From: Deinococcus radiotolerans
Lineage (GTDB): Bacteria; Deinococcota; Deinococci; Deinococcales; Deinococcaceae
Assembly: GCF_014647435.1 (NCBI RefSeq)
Contig: NZ_BMPE01000001.1
Span: forward strand, 434,001 to 498,000
Direction: 5' to 3'
Length of the DNA: 64,000 bases
This document shows positions 18,979 through 29,948 of the stretch, piece by piece (the first letter of the stretch is position 1; every line of letters begins with the position of its first letter). The position numbers and the translations under genes were made by a program. A model generated the notes under the pieces. The model was given only the letters and a program-made list of their open reading frames with translations, was not told the DNA's origin and did no database searches.

Positions 18979-21370
18979 GCTGCGCGGCCACCTCGGGCGG
19001 CAGCGGCCGGGCGAACAGGTAGCCCTGCACGTGATCGCAGCCCAGGGCCAGCAGGCTGTCGAGCTGCGCGGGCTCCTCGACGCCCTCGACGGTCACGGTC
19101 ATGTTCAGCGTGTGGGCCAGCTGGATCATGGCGGCCATCAGGGCCGTCACGCGCGGCCGGTCCGTGCCGAGGTTCCGCGTGAAGGAGCGGTCCACCTTCA
19201 ACTGATCGAACGGGAGGGCCTCCAGCAGGCTCAGGCTGCTGTACCCGGTGCCGAAGTCGTCCATGGCGACCTGCACGCCCAGGTCCCGCAGTTCCCGGAT
19301 GTGACTCTGCGCGCGTTCCAGGTCCCGCAGGACCAGCGTCTCGGTGATCTCCAGGATCAGGTTGCGGGGCGGGAGTCCGCTGCTGTGCAGGGCGTCCCGC
19401 ACGGTCTCCAGGAACGTGGGCCGGTCGAATTGCAGCGGCGAGACGTTCACGGAAATGCATAGGCCCGACGCAGGAAATCCCCACTGCACCGCCTGACGGC
19501 AGGCCTCCGTGAGGACCCACGCGCCGATGGGCAGGATCAGTCGGGTGTCCTCGGCCAGGGGGATGAACGTGGCGGGCGGAATCAGGCCCCGCTCGGGGTG
19601 CTGCCAGCGCAGCAGCGTCTCGAATCCCACCAGCCGCTCGCGCCGCAGTTCGTAGCAGCCCTGGTAGTGCAGGATCAGTTCGCCGCGTTCCAGGGCGCCG
19701 CGCAGGTCGCGTTCCAGCAGCTGTTCCGTGCCGGGTTCACCCATGGCCGAGTCGAAGCGCAGCAGGCCGTTGCCGCCGCTGCGTTTCACGCGGTACATGG
19801 CGAGGTCCGCGTGCTGCTGGAGGGTGTCGCCCCTCAGGCCGTCCTGCGGGGCGACCGCGCAGCCCACACTGGCGGTGATGGTGATCTGGTGGCCGCCCAG
19901 GGTGAAGGGGGGACTCAGGGCGTCCACGATCTTCCGGGCGACCAGCGTCACGTCCGAACGTACCCCGATGCGGCGTAGCAGCACGATGAACTCGTCCCCG
20001 CCGATTCGGCCCACAACGTCCGTGTTGCGCACGGTCTGCTGGAGGCGCCGCGCGACCTCCTGAAGCAGCGCGTCCCCGGCGGGGTGGCCCAGGGAATCGT
20101 TGACCCACTTGAAGCGGTCCAGGTCAATGAAGACCAGGGCGGCCAGTTCGCCCGGCGTGAGGGCGTGCAGGGTGTCCTCCATGACCTGATTGAAGTGCGC
20201 GCGGTTGGCGACGCCCGTGAGGGGATCGTGCGTGGCGCGGTACAGCAGGTCGGCCTGCGTGTCGCGTAGCTGCTGGTTGGCTTCGGCCAGTTCGACGTTG
20301 CGCAGGCGCTCGATCTCGGATTCGCGGTTCAGGAGTTCCAGGCGGATCTGCGCGGTCAGGAGTTGTGAGCGGGCGTCCACCTCCTTCTGGTGCACCTCGC
20401 GTTCCAGGGCGTGGTGCTCGCGGGCGTAACGCAGCGCCTCCCGATCGTCGCCCGCCTGCTCGTGCAGCGCGGAGAGGCCACTCAGGGCCAGCACCTGGAT
20501 GGGGCGGCTGCCCAGCTGCTGGCTGAGGCGCAGGCTGTCTTGCAGCAGGGTCGCGGCCGCCCCGAGCCGCCCGATGGTCATGAGGGCCTGCGCGGCGGCG
20601 CAGCCGAGCCGGCTGACGCCCTCTTCATCCTGCCGGCTGCGGGCCTGCTCGAGTTCCTCCAGGGCCACCTGCGCGGCCTCGTCAGCGCGGCCCGTCTGGA
20701 GCAGGGCGCGACTGACGCATTCCAGGACCGTGCTGACCCAGCGGGGTGGGCCGACCTCACCGATCAGGGTCAGGTGCTCGGCGGCGAGGTCCAGCACCTG
20801 CTGCGTGTCGCCTTGGCGGGAGTGAATCACGATCAGGTGGGTCATGGCGGCGGCGCGCAGGATGGGCGAGCGGGTGTCCTCCGCCAGGTGCAGGGACTGC
20901 TCGTGGAATAGCCGGGCCTGCGCGAGGTTGCCGGTATCGGCGTGCAGGCTGGCGAGGTTGTTTAGGGCGCGGAAACTGCCGGTGGTGTCGCCGCTGGCCT
21001 GCGTGTGGCGCAGGCTGTCCAGAAAGGCCTGGAGGGCGCGGTCGTACTCGCCTGCTCGGTCGTGGTACAGGCCCAGGCCGTTGAGGCTCCGGGCGATGAG
21101 GCGCTGGTCGCTGGTGCCGCGCGCCAGGTTCAGGGCCGCGTCCAGTTCGGCGTGCGCGGCTGGCAGCTGCCCGGTGTACAGGGCGCAGCCGCCGAGCATC
21201 AGGTGCGCGGTCGCCCGGGCGCGCAGGTCCCCCTGTTCTTCGGCGCGGCGCATCAGGCTGCGAATCTGATCCCCGGTCCGTTCCGGCGTGTTGTACATCG
21301 CGGCTTCAAGCGCCTGGAGTTCCAGTTCCAGGGCGCTGGGGGACGGCTGGGGGGTGGCCTGCTGCGTCAA
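18947..21370 (-). CDS. TPR-GGDEF-EAL cyclic-di-GMP turnover protein
   Basis: An 807-residue cytosolic protein with no membrane segment. Residues 1 to about 330 are tetratricopeptide-like helical repeats, then a coiled-coil linker (LNRESEIERLRNVELAEANQ), a diguanylate cyclase domain with intact GGDEF at 457-461 (RIGGDEFIVLL), and a phosphodiesterase domain. The EAL signature reads ETL (584-586), keeping the metal-binding Glu; DDFGTGYSSL and KVDRSF are intact, so hydrolysis is likely. The TPR part probably senses a protein partner. The start is TTG 21370, chosen because AGGAG lies 9 nt upstream; no ATG precedes the repeats. Confidence 0.92.
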   Translation of the reverse strand: MTQQATPQPSPSALELELQALEAAMYNTPERTGDQIRSLMRRAEEQGDLRARATAHLMLGGCALYTGQLPAAHAELDAALNLARGTSDQRLIARSLNGLGLYHDRAGEYDRALQAFLDSLRHTQASGDTTGSFRALNNLASLHADTGNLAQARLFHEQSLHLAEDTRSPILRAAAMTHLIVIHSRQGDTQQVLDLAAEHLTLIGEVGPPRWVSTVLECVSRALLQTGRADEAAQVALEELEQARSRQDEEGVSRLGCAAAQALMTIGRLGAAATLLQDSLRLSQQLGSRPIQVLALSGLSALHEQAGDDREALRYAREHHALEREVHQKEVDARSQLLTAQIRLELLNRESEIERLRNVELAEANQQLRDTQADLLYRATHDPLTGVANRAHFNQVMEDTLHALTPGELAALVFIDLDRFKWVNDSLGHPAGDALLQEVARRLQQTVRNTDVVGRIGGDEFIVLLRRIGVRSDVTLVARKIVDALSPPFTLGGHQITITASVGCAVAPQDGLRGDTLQQHADLAMYRVKRSGGNGLLRFDSAMGEPGTEQLLERDLRGALERGELILHYQGCYELRRERLVGFETLLRWQHPERGLIPPATFIPLAEDTRLILPIGAWVLTEACRQAVQWGFPASGLCISVNVSPLQFDRPTFLETVRDALHSSGLPPRNLILEITETLVLRDLERAQSHIRELRDLGVQVAMDDFGTGYSSLSLLEALPFDQLKVDRSFTRNLGTDRPRVTALMAAMIQLAHTLNMTVTVEGVEEPAQLDSLLALGCDHVQGYLFARPLPPEVAAQLIPDASPDSS

Positions 21371-21437
21371 GCGGGAACTCCTGGGGCGCGGCGCGTCGGT
21401 TGCGGTGATCGTGGTGGCGCGGGCTGCGGGCCGGGGC

Positions 21438-22103
21438 TCAGCCGTCCATCAGCTTGGGCAGCATGCGCAGCCAGTTCACGTCCGCCCAGCTGTCCAGGAA
21501 CGCCTGCCCCTGCGCGCTGAGCGGCTGGTCGAGTTCCACCGCGAGCAGCGCCTGCCCGCCGCGGGTCTCGCGGGTGCAGGTGAGGGTGGCGATGTTCACG
21601 CCGTCCGCAGCGATGGTCGTGGCCACGCGGGCGATCATGCCGACCGCGTCGGTGTACCGCACGATCAGGGTGGGGCTGGCGCCGCTGAAGTTCACGCCGA
21701 GGCCCTGCACATGCGTGACGAGAATCACGCCGCCGCCCGTGCTGCTGCCCTGCACGGTCACGCGCCCGCCGTCGCCGCTGACGTCTAGGAAGGCCGTGTT
21801 GGGGTGCACGTCACCCAGGTCGGCGTCGTAGAACTCGAAGCTCAGGCCGCGCGCCTTCGCGACCTCAAAGGCGTCTGGGAGCTGCTGATCGTCGGGGCGC
21901 AGGCCCAGCAGGCCCGCGATTAGGGCCAGGTGCGTGCCGTGCCCGCGTCCCGTCTTCGCGAAACTGGCGTGCAGGCCAATCCGGGCCGTGCGGGGCGCGC
22001 TACCCAGCAGGTGGTGCGCGACCAGACCCAGTCGGCAGGCCCCGGCGGTGTGGCTGCTGCTGGGTCCAATCATCACGGGACCGATCATGTCAAGCAGGGA
22101 CAT
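21438..22103 (-). CDS. sdaAB: L-serine ammonia-lyase, iron-sulfur-dependent, beta subunit
   Basis: A 221-residue partner of sdaAA. It starts [20 protein letters not shown], the signature of the beta (SDH beta) domain, and its C-terminal half is an ACT-like regulatory domain ([20 protein letters not shown]). TATACT (22110-22115, reverse strand) ends 6 nt before the ATG with no Shine-Dalgarno sequence, indicating a leaderless promoter of its own. The alpha subunit gene is 11.5 kb away, so the two must be coordinated in trans. Confidence 0.95.
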   Translation of the reverse strand: MSLLDMIGPVMIGPSSSHTAGACRLGLVAHHLLGSAPRTARIGLHASFAKTGRGHGTHLALIAGLLGLRPDDQQLPDAFEVAKARGLSFEFYDADLGDVHPNTAFLDVSGDGGRVTVQGSSTGGGVILVTHVQGLGVNFSGASPTLIVRYTDAVGMIARVATTIAADGVNIATLTCTRETRGGQALLAVELDQPLSAQGQAFLDSWADVNWLRMLPKLMDG

Positions 22104-22152
22104 ACGCCGAGTATACCGGCGAGCCCGGCCCGTCCGGGTGCAGGCTCGCGCC

Positions 22153-23607
22153 TCAGGACTCGGTGAGTGGGCGCAGGTTCTCGCGCAGTTCGTCCACGCG
22201 CTCCTCAAGGTTCACGTTGGGGTCGAGGCCGTTGGCGTCGGCGGAGCCAGTGGCGCCCTGCATGCCGTCGGTGACGGGGGCGGTCTGGTCGAGGTCCTCG
22301 TGCTGGCGGACGGCGCGGTCGGTATCGGTACGGTCAGTCATGCTTCCAGCCTGAGGGACGGGTGTGCAGCGCGGATGGGCGGAGACTGTAGGGGCGTTCA
22401 TGGCGGCCAGCAGGGCGCGGGCACTCACGGCCGGGTCAGCCAGGGCGGCGCGGGCCAGGGGCAGGCGAGCGCGGGTAGGCAGGTGCGCGAAGAGGCGCAG
22501 CATGGTGCGCGCCAGGGGCCCGGGCGGCGTCGAGGGGTCCAGGAAGGCGCGCCACGCGGCGGGCGGCAGGGCGAAGAACGCCTGAAAGAACGGGGCCAGC
22601 TGCTCGCCGGGCAGGTTCAGGAGGGCCCGCACGCCCAGCAGGTGCACGTCCCGCGCGGCGCGCCGTTCGGGGGGCCACAGGGCGGCCCAGGCCGCCACGT
22701 GCGGGTCCTGCCCGCAGCGGAGTGCGGCCGCCACGGCGCGCGCGACCAGGGGGGCGGCGTGCAGGGCCTGCGCCACCTGGAAGCCGCTGATGGGATGCAC
22801 CAGGCCGCCCGCCGCACCGAACGCGAGCGGCCCGGCCGGGCCGGGTACGGCGACGTTCATGGGGAACGCCACCCACTCCTCGTGAAGGATGGCCGCGGCT
22901 GGCGTGCCCTGGGCGGCCAGCCGGGCGTGCAGGCGCGCGCGCAGCTGGGCGCGCGTGGGCGCCGGGCGGGCGATCAGGCTGGTCTCCTCCACGAAGTACG
23001 TGTCGCCGCCCAGGTGCATGGCGTACAGGAAGGTGGGTTCGCCCGGCCCATGCGGAGTGCGGTAGTCCATCCAGACGGCGGCGCCGGGCGGGCTGGGGGG
23101 ACGATCAAACCGGGCGGTCAGGCCGTACGCGGTCTGAAGGGCAGGGCCGCCGGGGTGGTGCGAACGGGTGACGCTGCCCGCATGCCCGGCGGCGTCCACG
23201 ATGAAGCGGGCGTGCAGGGTGTCGCCCCCGCGCGTGTGAACGGCCCACCCGCCGGTCACCTGTTCGGCGTGGTGGGCGGTGCCCTGGGTCCTGGGCGCGC
23301 CCCGCGTGCGGCGGTGCAGGGTGCTGGCCAGGCGCTCGTTGTCCAGCAGCGCGTAGGGCCGCAGCAGGGGCGTGGCGTGCGGGCCGGTGTACACGCGCAC
23401 GTCCGTCCATACCTGCGCGGCGCAGGCCTGCGCCCAGGCGGGCAGGTCGTCCAGCCACGCGCCGTACGTGGCGGGGAACGGCTGCGGGGGGTGCGGGTCG
23501 AGCAGGCGCACGCTCAGGCCCGCCCCGACCAGTTCACCGGCCAGGGCGAGCCCGGCGGGACCAGCGCCGATTACGAGGGCGTCGAGCGGCTGGGAGCGGG
23601 CGTTCAT
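22153..23607 (-). CDS. crtLm: Lycopene cyclase (CrtL-type FAD-dependent), with C-terminal extension
   Basis: A 484-residue flavoprotein that cyclises one end of lycopene or gamma-carotene-type substrates in carotenoid synthesis. The N-terminal FAD motif is [28 protein letters not shown] and the second nucleotide motif [21 protein letters not shown] are present. The cyclase core ends near residue 420; a hydrophilic, acidic tail of about 60 residues follows in the same frame without a stop, starting at an internal ATG (22341) with sequence [19 protein letters not shown]. That tail looks like an independent small protein, so it is either fused or separately initiated. Confidence 0.85.
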   Translation of the reverse strand: MNARSQPLDALVIGAGPAGLALAGELVGAGLSVRLLDPHPPQPFPATYGAWLDDLPAWAQACAAQVWTDVRVYTGPHATPLLRPYALLDNERLASTLHRRTRGAPRTQGTAHHAEQVTGGWAVHTRGGDTLHARFIVDAAGHAGSVTRSHHPGGPALQTAYGLTARFDRPPSPPGAAVWMDYRTPHGPGEPTFLYAMHLGGDTYFVEETSLIARPAPTRAQLRARLHARLAAQGTPAAAILHEEWVAFPMNVAVPGPAGPLAFGAAGGLVHPISGFQVAQALHAAPLVARAVAAALRCGQDPHVAAWAALWPPERRAARDVHLLGVRALLNLPGEQLAPFFQAFFALPPAAWRAFLDPSTPPGPLARTMLRLFAHLPTRARLPLARAALADPAVSARALLAAMNAPTVSAHPRCTPVPQAGSMTDRTDTDRAVRQHEDLDQTAPVTDGMQGATGSADANGLDPNVNLEERVDELRENLRPLTES

Positions 23608-23764
23608 GTCCGGGCAGGCTAGCGTGGCGGGGCGGGGGCGTCTGTGGCGATTCCTGAAGTTGAGCGGGGCGGGGGGCCGGGTCGCCGGTCCGCTTCGTCC
23701 AGTTCACTCTTGGACTGTGTCACAGCGCCCCGCCGGTCCGGGCCGCACTTCATAGTCTGGGGTC

Positions 23765-24661
23765 ATGTCCGTCCCTCACTTCTCGAAGTCCCGCGCGGCG
23801 CGCGGCGCAGTTCTCGGGCTTGGCGCTGCGGGCCTGCTGCTCACCCTGAATGCCTGCTCGCGTGACGGCGCGCAGGGCACCCTGAACCGGGTCGTGTCCA
23901 CCGCCGGCCTGAAGGTCACCCGCGACGTCCGGTACGGTCCGGACGCCCGGAACGTCATGGACGTCTACGCGCCTGAACGCGCGGCGGGCGCGCCCGTGGT
24001 GCTGTTCATTCACGGGGGATCGTGGGTGAACGGCGACAAGGACGGCCACAAGTTCGTCGGGGAGTCCCTGGCGCGCGCGGGGTACGTCACGGGCGTCATG
24101 AGTTACCGCCTCGCGCCGGCGAACGTCTATCCGTCGTACGTGCAGGACGCTGCTCAGGCGCTCAAGGTGCTGCGGGAGCAGGCGCCGGCGCTGGGGGGCA
24201 GCCCCCAGAACCTGTTCGTGATGGGCCACTCGGCCGGGGCGTTCAACGCGGTGGAACTCGTGGATAACGCCCGCTGGCTGTCCGAGGCGGGCGTGCCGGT
24301 CAGCGCGGTGCGCGGCGTGATCGGCGTGGCCGGGCCGTACTCGTACGATTTCCGGCAGTTCAGCAGCGCGAATGCCTTCCCGCCGGGCGCCACGCCCGAC
24401 GAGGTCATGCCGGACCGGCACGTGCGGCGCGACGCGCCGCCCCAGCTGCTGCTGGTCGCCGCGAACGACGACACGGTCGCCCCTCAGAACGCCCTGAATA
24501 TGGAAGCCGCCCTGAAGCGGGCGGGGGTACCCGTGACGCGCACGGTCCTGCCGGGGCTGAATCACATCACGATCATTGCGGCCATGGCGCGCCCCCTGAC
24601 GTTCCTGGGCGGCACGCGGCAGGCCGTGATCGACTTCATCGAGGCGCACCAGCTGCGCTGA
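23765..24661 (+). CDS. Alpha/beta hydrolase (esterase/lipase) lipoprotein
   Basis: A 298-residue protein with a type II signal ending LTLNACSR (lipobox LNAC), so it is anchored to the membrane and faces outward. The hydrolase fold has the oxyanion hole HGGSW, nucleophile elbow GHSAG, an acid in NDDTVAP and the catalytic His in GLNHITI. It resembles the BD-FAE/carboxylesterase branch that acts on short esters. TAGTCT at 23753-23758 ends 6 nt before the ATG, the leaderless pattern. It is divergent from the lycopene cyclase gene. Confidence 0.88.
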   Translation: MSVPHFSKSRAARGAVLGLGAAGLLLTLNACSRDGAQGTLNRVVSTAGLKVTRDVRYGPDARNVMDVYAPERAAGAPVVLFIHGGSWVNGDKDGHKFVGESLARAGYVTGVMSYRLAPANVYPSYVQDAAQALKVLREQAPALGGSPQNLFVMGHSAGAFNAVELVDNARWLSEAGVPVSAVRGVIGVAGPYSYDFRQFSSANAFPPGATPDEVMPDRHVRRDAPPQLLLVAANDDTVAPQNALNMEAALKRAGVPVTRTVLPGLNHITIIAAMARPLTFLGGTRQAVIDFIEAHQLR

Positions 24662-24728
24662 GCAGCCAGCAGGGCCTGTCCACTTCCGGACCGGGGGTGG
24701 TTCTCACCGGCGCGGGTAGCATGAGGGC

Positions 24729-25100
24729 ATGAGGCGTTCCCTGCTGGTGCTTGCGCTGCTGTGCCCCGCCCTGGGCAGCTGCCGTTACAATTTCGTGCCG
24801 CTCATTCCCGGTCAGATTGAGCCGGACCTCCCGGCCCGCGTGACGGGCGCCGCCCTGACCCGCGACGGGGAACGCCTCGTGCTGCGCGCGCAGGTGGACG
24901 GCCGGTTCACGCCCGGCTACCTCAGCGTGGCGTGGTTCAACGGGAGTGAGCAGATCGGCACGGACAGCGTGTACCTGGACGGCGCGCAGCGGACCGCGGA
25001 GTTCACGCTGCCCGCGCCTGCCCCCGGCTCGTACCGGGCGACGCTGTCGTTCGGGGGGACGGTGCTGCGTCAGGTGGAGCTGTACGAGGTCAAGCCGTGA
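24729..25100 (+). CDS. Small lipoprotein of unknown function
   Basis: A 123-residue protein with a short signal and lipobox LGSC (Cys about residue 18). The mature part is predicted to be all-beta, possibly an immunoglobulin-like fold ([31 protein letters not shown]). TAGCAT (24717-24722) lies 6 nt before the ATG. Its stop overlaps the GTG of the next gene by 4 nt. I recognise no family. Confidence 0.7.
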   Translation: MRRSLLVLALLCPALGSCRYNFVPLIPGQIEPDLPARVTGAALTRDGERLVLRAQVDGRFTPGYLSVAWFNGSEQIGTDSVYLDGAQRTAEFTLPAPAPGSYRATLSFGGTVLRQVELYEVKP

Positions 25101-25480
25101 GGGCCTGGCGCGGCGTGATCGAGTGGACGGCCGGGCAGCGCGACCGCTTCGTGTGGCGCGGCGGTCACCTCGAGCCGCTGCGCGTGGAGTCCAGGCCCGC
25201 GCCGGTGAATTACGGCTGTCTGCCCGGCACCCTCAATCCTGCCGACGGGGCCGAGGTGGACGCCGTCTGGCTGGGTGAGCCGTGTCCGGTCGGGACGGTC
25301 CGGGAGGCGGTGCCTGCCGGACTGCTGCACCTGCTGGACGGGGATCACAAGGTGATCTTCAGTGAGACTCCCCTGACTGACGCGGCGCTGGAGGGGCTGC
25401 TGGCGTGGTTCCCGCCGGAGCGGGACGCGCAGGTGCGGGGGCCCAGCGACGCGCAGGGCTGGCTCAGTGACCTGACGTGA
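25097..25480 (+). CDS. Inorganic pyrophosphatase-like protein, probably degenerate
   Basis: A 127-residue protein starting at GTG in a GTGA overlap. [34 protein letters not shown] and a later [11 protein letters not shown] follow the order of family I pyrophosphatase motifs (IEIPxGSxxKYE, ANYGFIPGT, DGDPLDVLV, and the later Asp-rich loop). The canonical DGDPxD active-site loop reads DGAEVD, losing the middle Asp that coordinates Mg2+, and the protein is about 50 residues shorter than normal. It is probably not an ordinary pyrophosphatase; binding or a different hydrolysis is possible. Confidence 0.6.
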   Translation: MRAWRGVIEWTAGQRDRFVWRGGHLEPLRVESRPAPVNYGCLPGTLNPADGAEVDAVWLGEPCPVGTVREAVPAGLLHLLDGDHKVIFSETPLTDAALEGLLAWFPPERDAQVRGPSDAQGWLSDLT

Positions 25481-25485
25481 AGGCC

Positions 25486-25510
25486 GCCCGCTCCGGCGCG
25501 GGCTGGGGGT
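25486..25510 (+). terminator. Terminator after the lipoprotein/PPase-like pair
   Basis: GCCCGC (25486-25491) pairs with GCGGGC (25498-25503), followed by a G-rich then TTTG tail. It lies between convergent genes. The stem is short, so confidence is moderate. Confidence 0.5.
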
Positions 25511-25513
25511 TTG

Positions 25514-26383
25514 TCAGGTGCGGGGCGCCGCGGGTGCGCTCTGCCACTCGCGGGTCAGGTCGCGCAGCTGCCCGGCCACCCAGTTCAGGGCGTCACTCTC
25601 CGGGTACGTGATGGCGCTGTGGTCCTCGCGGGCCGACACGAAGCGGGTGAGGCCGCGGGCGCTGCCGTCCAGCCTCACGTTGCGTTCCAGTTCAAACAGG
25701 TAGTTCACGGCGTACCCGTTGGCCGCGCCGCGCTGCGGGAGGCGTTTGCTCTGCACCTCGATGCCGCGGGCGACGTTCGGCCAGATGACGTCCTTGCTGT
25801 TCACGCGCTGCCCGGCGACGATCATGGGGTCGCAGGCGGACAGGGGCGAGAACGGGTCGTCACTGTGGATCAGGGCGGAGAAGTCGGATTTCCAGCCCAG
25901 GCAGATGCCGTCCAGATCGATCTGCGCGGCGAACGGCACGTCCGCGCGGTCGCGGGTCAGCTGGTGCAGCCACACGACGCCCTGCGAGTGCCCCAGCAGC
26001 ACGATTTTCGGCGGGTGACCGGACCACGCGCGGCGCAGGTCGTCCACGTCCGAGAGGAGGGCCGCGTACCCACGCTGCTCGGTGCCGGTCCGGGTGGACG
26101 TGAACTGCGCCAGGGGGCTGCTGGCGTAACTGGCGGCCTGCACGGTCAGCCCAGCCTGCTCGAACGCCCGGGCGACGCGGTCCACGGTGCCGCGCGATCC
26201 CAGGTACGCCCAGTTGTCGCGCGGGGCGACGCAGGGCACGCCGCAGCGCCCGGCCATACTGAGGATCACCACGTCCGGCGCGGGCCCGCTGAGGGTCAGG
26301 GACGCGGTCCGGGTGGGCTGCTGAATGAGGGTGGGGGCGCAGGCAGTGATCAGCAGGGACAGGAGCAGGAGCGCGGGACGCAT
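25514..26383 (-). CDS. Alpha/beta-hydrolase-like lipoprotein
   Basis: A 289-residue protein with signal and lipobox ITAC (Cys about residue 15). The serine-hydrolase elbow GHSQG follows a beta strand (PPKIVLLGHSQGVVW), an acidic loop is present (DDPFSP), and a His lies in REDHSAITYPESDALNWV, the usual position of the catalytic His before the last helix. It has several extra Cys (GRCGVPC, CLGW, SACDP), suggesting disulfides outside the membrane. Substrate unknown. It lies 46 bp downstream of the response-regulator stop, on the same strand. Confidence 0.75.
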   Translation of the reverse strand: MRPALLLLSLLITACAPTLIQQPTRTASLTLSGPAPDVVILSMAGRCGVPCVAPRDNWAYLGSRGTVDRVARAFEQAGLTVQAASYASSPLAQFTSTRTGTEQRGYAALLSDVDDLRRAWSGHPPKIVLLGHSQGVVWLHQLTRDRADVPFAAQIDLDGICLGWKSDFSALIHSDDPFSPLSACDPMIVAGQRVNSKDVIWPNVARGIEVQSKRLPQRGAANGYAVNYLFELERNVRLDGSARGLTRFVSAREDHSAITYPESDALNWVAGQLRDLTREWQSAPAAPRT

Positions 26384-26429
26384 CGGGTGTTCAGTGTACG
26401 TGGCGCCTGTGGGCGCGGCGGTGTGAGGG

Positions 26430-27116
26430 TCACGTTCCAGCGGGGCGGGCCCGGTACAGTTTCACGGGCCGGCCGGCATTCCCGTACTGGTGTTCCAGGG
26501 TGGCCTGCTCGGTCCGCACGAGGTGTTCCAGGTAGCGCCACGCGGTGACGCGGCTCAGGCCGACCTGCTCGCCGATGTCCTCGGCGGTCACGGCGTGCGG
26601 CGCCTGGGTCAGCGCCTGCACCACGCGCTCCAGGGTGTTCGGGTCGATGCCGCGGGGCAGCGCGGCGGGTTGCGCCGCGCCGTGCCCGAGCAGGCGGTCC
26701 AGGCGGCCCTGATCAAGCCGGGCCGCGCCGGGGCTGGGCAGGCGCCGGGCACGGTGCCGCGCCAGCAGGTCCTGGAGGCGGGCGCCCGTGAACGGCTTGA
26801 TGAGGTAATCGAACGCGCCGTGCGCGAGGGCCAGCCGGACGCTGGGTTCATCGTCGGCGGCGGTGATCAGGGCGACGTCGGTGGTCAGGCCGTGCGCGCG
26901 CCAGTGGCGCAGCAGGCCCAGGCCGCTGCCGTCGGGCAGGTGCACGTCGAGCAGGATCAGGTCGGGTTTCAGGGCCTGGGCGAGGGCGTCACCCTGCGCG
27001 CAGGTGGCGGCGCTGCCGACCACGTGCACGTCCGGGTCGCGTTCGAGCAGGTCACGGTTGATGCGGGCGACGCGCAGGTCATCCTCGACCAGCAGGACCC
27101 GGATCCGAGAGTTCAT
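26430..27116 (-). CDS. Response regulator of the CitB/DcuR/DctR type
   Basis: A 228-residue regulator. The receiver domain has the acidic pair EDD (11-13), the phospho-acceptor Asp57 ([13 protein letters not shown]) and Lys107 (LIKPF). A linker leads to a C-terminal helix-turn-helix ([24 protein letters not shown]), the winged type found in regulators of carboxylate metabolism. It begins in an ATGA overlap with the kinase. The divergent tctCBA operon is the likely target. Confidence 0.92.
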   Translation of the reverse strand: MNSRIRVLLVEDDLRVARINRDLLERDPDVHVVGSAATCAQGDALAQALKPDLILLDVHLPDGSGLGLLRHWRAHGLTTDVALITAADDEPSVRLALAHGAFDYLIKPFTGARLQDLLARHRARRLPSPGAARLDQGRLDRLLGHGAAQPAALPRGIDPNTLERVVQALTQAPHAVTAEDIGEQVGLSRVTAWRYLEHLVRTEQATLEHQYGNAGRPVKLYRARPAGT

Positions 27117-28708
27117 GCGTTCACCTCTGACGGGTGGAGGGCGGGGCGGTGGGGGCTGGGCTGCGGCAGGCTGAGCTGGAACACGGTGAGCGGGCCACGC
27201 CGCGTGTGACGCAGCGTACCGCCCAGGCCCTGCACGCGGGCGGCAACGCCGTGCAGGCCGTAGCCGCGCCCCTCGCCCTTGCTGCTCGCGCCGCGTTCGA
27301 ACAGCGTGGCGTGCAGGGCCGCCGGTACGCCGGGGCCGCTGTCTTCCACCTCGACCTGCATGCCGTCCGGGTCCTCGCCGATGGTGACGGTCACCAGGCC
27401 AGGCTGTCCGGCCAGGGCCTCGAAGGCGTTCTCGGTGAAGTTCCCCACGGCGCTGACCAGCGTGTCCGCGTGGCGTTCCCAGTGGGGGCCCAGGTGGCTG
27501 CCCTCGGTGATCTGGAAGTCAATGCCGAGTTCCTGCGCGCGCTCCCGTTTGCCCGCCAGGAGCGCAACCAGCCGGGGCACTTGCACGTCGCGCAGTAGCT
27601 GGCGGAACTGCGCGTCGGCGTGGATCTCGGCATTCAGGACGCGCAGGGCCTCCTCGCCCCGCCCAAGTTGCAGCAGGCCGGACAGGACGTGCAGGCGATT
27701 CTGGTACTCGTGCGTCTGGGCGCGCAGGACGTCCACGAAGCCGCGCGCGTGCGTGAGTTCCTCGGCCAGCGCCAGCGCCTCGGCCCGGTCGCGGAAACCC
27801 GCGACGAAGCCGCCGCCCTCCAGAGGTTCAAGGTTCACGAGGACCGGCTGGCCCCGCATGGTCAGTTCCAGGTTCTGCGCGCGCGGGACTGGGCCACTGC
27901 CCGTTAGGAGGGCCAGTTCCGGCCACAGGGTCGCCAGGGGTGCCGGGGCGCTCTGGCCGCCCAGCAGGGTCACGGCGCGGTCGCTGCTCAGCGTGACCAG
28001 CCCGCCCCCGTCCACGGCCAGGACCCCCTCGCGCAGGGCGGCCAGCACCGCCCGCTGCTGCCGGGCCAGCGCCGCGATCTGTTCGGGTTCCAGGTTCAGG
28101 ATCTCGGCCCGCAGGCGCCGCGCGGCCCACACGGCGCCCACCGTGCCCAGCGCCAGGGCCAGCACAAACCACGGCAGCAGGCTGATCAGCGCGCTGGTCA
28201 CGAGGTGCCACACCTGCGGCATCAGGTACCCGGTGCTGACCACCCCGACCACGCGCGAGCCGGGCAGGCCGCCCTCCCAGATGGGGACCTTGCCGCGCAC
28301 ACTCAGGCCCAGGCTGCCGCGCGCGACGGACACGACCTCCTGCCCGGCCAGCGGCTGCTCGTTGTCACCGCCCTCCATGGGTTTACCCAGCCGTTCCGGA
28401 ACGGGATGCGCCAGGCGGATGCCCTGGCGGTTGCCCACCACGATGAAATCAGCGCCGGCCTCCTGCCGCAGGACGTTCACCTGCGCGTTCAGGGCGGCGT
28501 TCTGGGCGCCCTGCTCGGCGCCCCCGATGACGATGGGCAGTTTGGCCACGATGCGGCTGGCCGTCAGGGCCCGCTCGCCCAGGCGCTCGCGGGCCTCGCC
28601 GTACAGCTGCGCGGTCTGCACGCCGACCAGCAGAGCGGTCATGGCGCACAGCACGAGCAGGTGCAGTCGCACCAGTCGGCCCTGGAGGTTCGGACGACGT
28701 CGGATCAT
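27113..28708 (-). CDS. Sensor histidine kinase of the CitA/DcuS family
   Basis: A 531-residue membrane kinase: an N-terminal transmembrane helix ([19 protein letters not shown]), an extracytoplasmic PAS-like sensor (about 40-175) of the citrate/C4-dicarboxylate type, a second transmembrane segment (about 180-205), a PAS-like linker, a short phosphoacceptor helix with His333 ([18 protein letters not shown]) and an HATPase domain ([24 protein letters not shown]). The proximity to tctCBA indicates that it senses a tricarboxylate outside the membrane. Genes for kinase and regulator overlap by 4 nt. Confidence 0.93.
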   Translation of the reverse strand: MIRRRPNLQGRLVRLHLLVLCAMTALLVGVQTAQLYGEARERLGERALTASRIVAKLPIVIGGAEQGAQNAALNAQVNVLRQEAGADFIVVGNRQGIRLAHPVPERLGKPMEGGDNEQPLAGQEVVSVARGSLGLSVRGKVPIWEGGLPGSRVVGVVSTGYLMPQVWHLVTSALISLLPWFVLALALGTVGAVWAARRLRAEILNLEPEQIAALARQQRAVLAALREGVLAVDGGGLVTLSSDRAVTLLGGQSAPAPLATLWPELALLTGSGPVPRAQNLELTMRGQPVLVNLEPLEGGGFVAGFRDRAEALALAEELTHARGFVDVLRAQTHEYQNRLHVLSGLLQLGRGEEALRVLNAEIHADAQFRQLLRDVQVPRLVALLAGKRERAQELGIDFQITEGSHLGPHWERHADTLVSAVGNFTENAFEALAGQPGLVTVTIGEDPDGMQVEVEDSGPGVPAALHATLFERGASSKGEGRGYGLHGVAARVQGLGGTLRHTRRGPLTVFQLSLPQPSPHRPALHPSEVNA

Positions 28709-28755
28709 GGGCGTACCGATGATTGTAGTGAACGACGCGCCCGGTCAGGCGTTGC

Positions 28756-28782
28756 GTGCATTGCGTTCACGCCTGTGCATTG
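28756..28782. promoter_or_regulatory. Direct repeats in the TCS-tctC divergent region
   Basis: GTGCATTG occurs at 28756-28763 and 28775-28782, a 19-bp period (about two helical turns), each followed by a related GTxCA box. They lie in the 178-bp gap between the sensor kinase start and tctC. Good candidates for response-regulator sites; inference from position. Confidence 0.5.
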
Positions 28783-28886
28783 AGTGCATGAAAATCACGC
28801 TAAGCACGCAAAAAATCCCTTGCCGGAGCTGCCCGGTGCGCGTAGTGTACAGAGGACACCACAACCCACCCCTCACCGGAGGAATC

Positions 28887-29837
<951 letters not shown>

Positions 29838-29894
29838 GTCCGTCGAGTGGACGGACAGCTCCGGGCGGCGGCGAACTTCCTTCGCGCCGCCCGG
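29838..29894 (+). promoter_or_regulatory. Tandem intercistronic hairpins between tctC and tctB
   Basis: GTCCGTC (29838-29844) pairs with GACGGAC (29850-29856). A perfect 10-bp stem, CCGGGCGGCG (29861-29870) with CGCCGCCCGG (29885-29894), follows. No T-tract is present, so they more likely stabilise the tctC message or attenuate read-through than terminate fully. Confidence 0.6.
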
Positions 29895-29948
29895 CCCCAC
29901 GTTCCCGCCTTCGCCGCCCCCGGCCTTCCCTGCCCAGAGGTTCCATTC

